The notes below the pieces were generated by a model. That model was not told where the DNA came from. It was given only the letters and a program-made list of their open reading frames with translations, and searched no databases. A stretch of 6,048 nucleotides of DNA, from assembly GCA_019417795.1 (NCBI GenBank), contig DXUR01000178.1, forward strand, positions 1-6,048, written 5' to 3'. The position numbers were made by a program, and so were the translations under genes. How positions within the stretch are numbered: position 1 is the first letter of the stretch; each line of letters starts with the position of its first letter. The DNA is from Clostridiales bacterium (lineage in GTDB: Bacteria > Bacillota_A > Clostridia > Oscillospirales > Oscillospiraceae). Of the stretch, positions 4,677 to 6,048 are shown piece after piece.

Positions 4677-6029
4677 TTATCCACGCTCTGTTTGTCTTTC
4701 CCGTTCTGTCTGTTTCTCTGTCTGTAAAATGCTGTCTATGTTCCGCTTGATAACATCATATTCCTGCACCTGTTTTTTCAGCTTGCCATAATCAGCATAA
4801 AGGCTTTCTTTCTGCCCTTGCAGCTTTTCATATTCCGCTTGGAGGGTGGGGACGCTGGGGAGCTTGCCGCCGATCTGCGCCGCCTTTAGTGCCTTTGCTG
4901 CCGCTTCATGGAGGATAATACCCCGTTCATGCTCTGCCCGGTACTTCTCCCTGTTCCGGGTTTTGCGGTAGGCTTCATAGAGGGGCTTTGTCTTTTGGTA
5001 GGTAGTGACGTTTTTAATGAGCAACGCCATATCCGAAAGACGTTTTTCCGCTTCCTTTAGGCTGTCCCCTGCCTGTTCGCTTGCCGTGGTGATTTCCTCT
5101 ATCCGGGATAACAGATCGTCGTACTGTTCAATCTTATTTTCCGTGAGGAAGTTCATAGTCTTTGCCGCCTGTTTCAGATTGTGGATTTTCGCCCACTGTT
5201 CATAGCCCCGGCTTTGCTGCGCCTTGATACTGTTCTCAATATCAATGAGAAGATTAACGCCGCTGCGCTCTGCCTTTGGAGCTTTGGCGGCACGGGTGCG
5301 TTTGCCCGCTATCCGTTCCCTTATGGCTTCCTCTGTATAGTCCGCGCCGAGGGTTTTCAGCCGGGTAAACCGTTCCTGCCCCGGTGCGCGGCAAGAGATA
5401 TATTTTCCGGGCTTGATCTCATAGCCCGCCGCCTGTAACCGCTGCAATAGTTCCTCAAAGCTGGACACTTGGGGAATGAGCGCGTCCACGGCGATTTTTA
5501 GCTTGCCTTTCCAGCTTGTCCCCGTTTTCTCCGCTTGATATTCTGCATAGCTCTTTCCCTTGCTGCCCTTGCCGGGGACGACCACGGAAAGCCCATTGTC
5601 CCGGCACAGCTTATCACTCATGTTCCGTATGCCGTAATACGTCCGTTTGTTGGAAACGTACTTGTGATGATCTACGAAGTTGACCGCACAGAAAATAATG
5701 TGGTTATGGATATGCCCCTTGTCAATATGTGTCGTGAGTACATATTCATGCTGCCCCTTTGTCACCGCGTCGGCAAGCTGCCGTCCGATCTCATGGGCTT
5801 TCTGATAGTCCACTTCCCCTGGAGCAAAGGACTGTATCAAGTGAAAGGCTAAATTGTTGCCCTTATCCCGCGCTTGTGAGAGGGTATAGCCAAACTCAAT
5901 ATCTGCCGTTTCATAGCTGCACCCGAAAGAGGACACCAGCATTTTTCCGTCCGTCTTGTCCGGGTTTTCGATATAGTCAAGGGCTTTGCTCAAAGTGCTT
6001 TTAACAGGCTTAATCTTTGTAACCGCCAT
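4677..6029 (-). CDS. MOBP-type relaxase / mobilization nuclease, 450 aa
   Basis: The protein nicks one strand at oriT and stays bound to the 5' end to pilot the DNA into the recipient. The N-terminal relaxase domain covers about residues 1-200. Y19 in ALDYIENPDKT is the probable nicking tyrosine. A helix-strand region around NLAFHLIQSF (59-68) follows. The metal-binding HUH motif is in THIDKGHIHNHIIF (100-113), with H101, D103, H106, H108, N109 and H110. A NKRTYYGIRNMSDKLCRDNGLSV block (127-149) is typical of relaxases of Tn1549-like ICEs. Residues 180-250 are a linking domain, and about 255-445 is a Glu/Lys-rich, probably coiled-coil tail. Length and both ends fit a complete protein. The ATG at 6029 has AGGGGG 13 nt upstream, an unusually long spacing, and the frame remains open to the window edge, so a slightly earlier start or coupling to an upstream MobC-like gene is possible. 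It converges on the cargo and lacks read-through thanks to the terminator at 4620-4670. Confidence 0.92.
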   Translation of the reverse strand: MAVTKIKPVKSTLSKALDYIENPDKTDGKMLVSSFGCSYETADIEFGYTLSQARDKGNNLAFHLIQSFAPGEVDYQKAHEIGRQLADAVTKGQHEYVLTTHIDKGHIHNHIIFCAVNFVDHHKYVSNKRTYYGIRNMSDKLCRDNGLSVVVPGKGSKGKSYAEYQAEKTGTSWKGKLKIAVDALIPQVSSFEELLQRLQAAGYEIKPGKYISCRAPGQERFTRLKTLGADYTEEAIRERIAGKRTRAAKAPKAERSGVNLLIDIENSIKAQQSRGYEQWAKIHNLKQAAKTMNFLTENKIEQYDDLLSRIEEITTASEQAGDSLKEAEKRLSDMALLIKNVTTYQKTKPLYEAYRKTRNREKYRAEHERGIILHEAAAKALKAAQIGGKLPSVPTLQAEYEKLQGQKESLYADYGKLKKQVQEYDVIKRNIDSILQTEKQTERERQTERG

Positions 6030-6042
6030 ATTTCCGCAAGCA

Positions 6043-6048
6043 CCCCCT
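6043..6048 (-). promoter_or_regulatory. Possible relaxase ribosome binding site, long spacing
   Basis: On the minus strand AGGGGG is 13 nt before the ATG at 6029. This is longer than usual, so it may serve weakly or belong to another start beyond the window. Translational coupling to a gene off the right edge would explain a weak site. Confidence 0.35.

Noticed and set aside
5005..6004. Plus-strand open frames of 66-105 codons opposite the relaxase
   Set aside because: They are antisense to a clearly conserved relaxase and have no recognisable content or independent start signals.

Overview
The window is a piece of an integrative and conjugative element (ICE) of the Tn1549/CTn type that is common in gut Clostridia (Bacillota, Lachnospiraceae or Ruminococcaceae-like hosts). 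The reasons are protein families rather than any chromosomal marker. There is a YodL/DUF4316 polyvalent protein, a small transposon-transfer-assisting (TTRAP) protein, a cysteine-rich VLP protein and a MOBP-type relaxase, in the tight arrangement typical of these elements. The ICE backbone is GC-rich (60-base line at 301: 42 of 60 G+C by hand count). Ribosome binding sites are strong GGAGG types, as expected for Bacillota.

Region 1 (1-3018, plus strand) is one compact operon: a 5'-truncated YodL/DUF4316 protein, an uncharacterised 318-residue protein, TTRAP and Cys_rich_VLP. Gaps are 2 nt or ATGA-type overlaps, so translation is probably coupled. These are accessory genes of conjugative transfer whose molecular roles are largely unknown. 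Region 2 (about 3195-4452, plus strand) is an AT-rich cargo (60-base line at 4141: 16 of 60 G+C). It encodes an ECF-like sigma-70 factor and, overlapping it by 4 nt, a single-pass membrane protein that is probably its anti-sigma factor. Region 3 (4677-6029, minus strand) is the relaxase that would nick and pilot the element. It converges on the other genes.

The most notable structure is a 218-bp imperfect direct repeat (2977-3194 and 4453-4670, offset 1,476 nt) that brackets the sigma/anti-sigma cargo exactly. Each copy carries the last 13 codons and stop of the Cys_rich_VLP gene, a conserved noncoding stretch and a long Rho-independent terminator. The ancestral locus was probably Cys_rich_VLP - terminator - relaxase with one copy. 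The cargo appears to have entered with a second, already diverged copy (about 14 substitutions and two 1-nt indels), which points to homologous recombination between related elements rather than a transposase. The insertion leaves Cys_rich_VLP intact and supplies a terminator for each convergent unit.

There are no tRNA or rRNA genes, CRISPR arrays or IS transposase genes that I can see. Both ends of the window cut through the element: gene 1 lacks its 5' part, and the gene upstream of the relaxase lies off the right edge.
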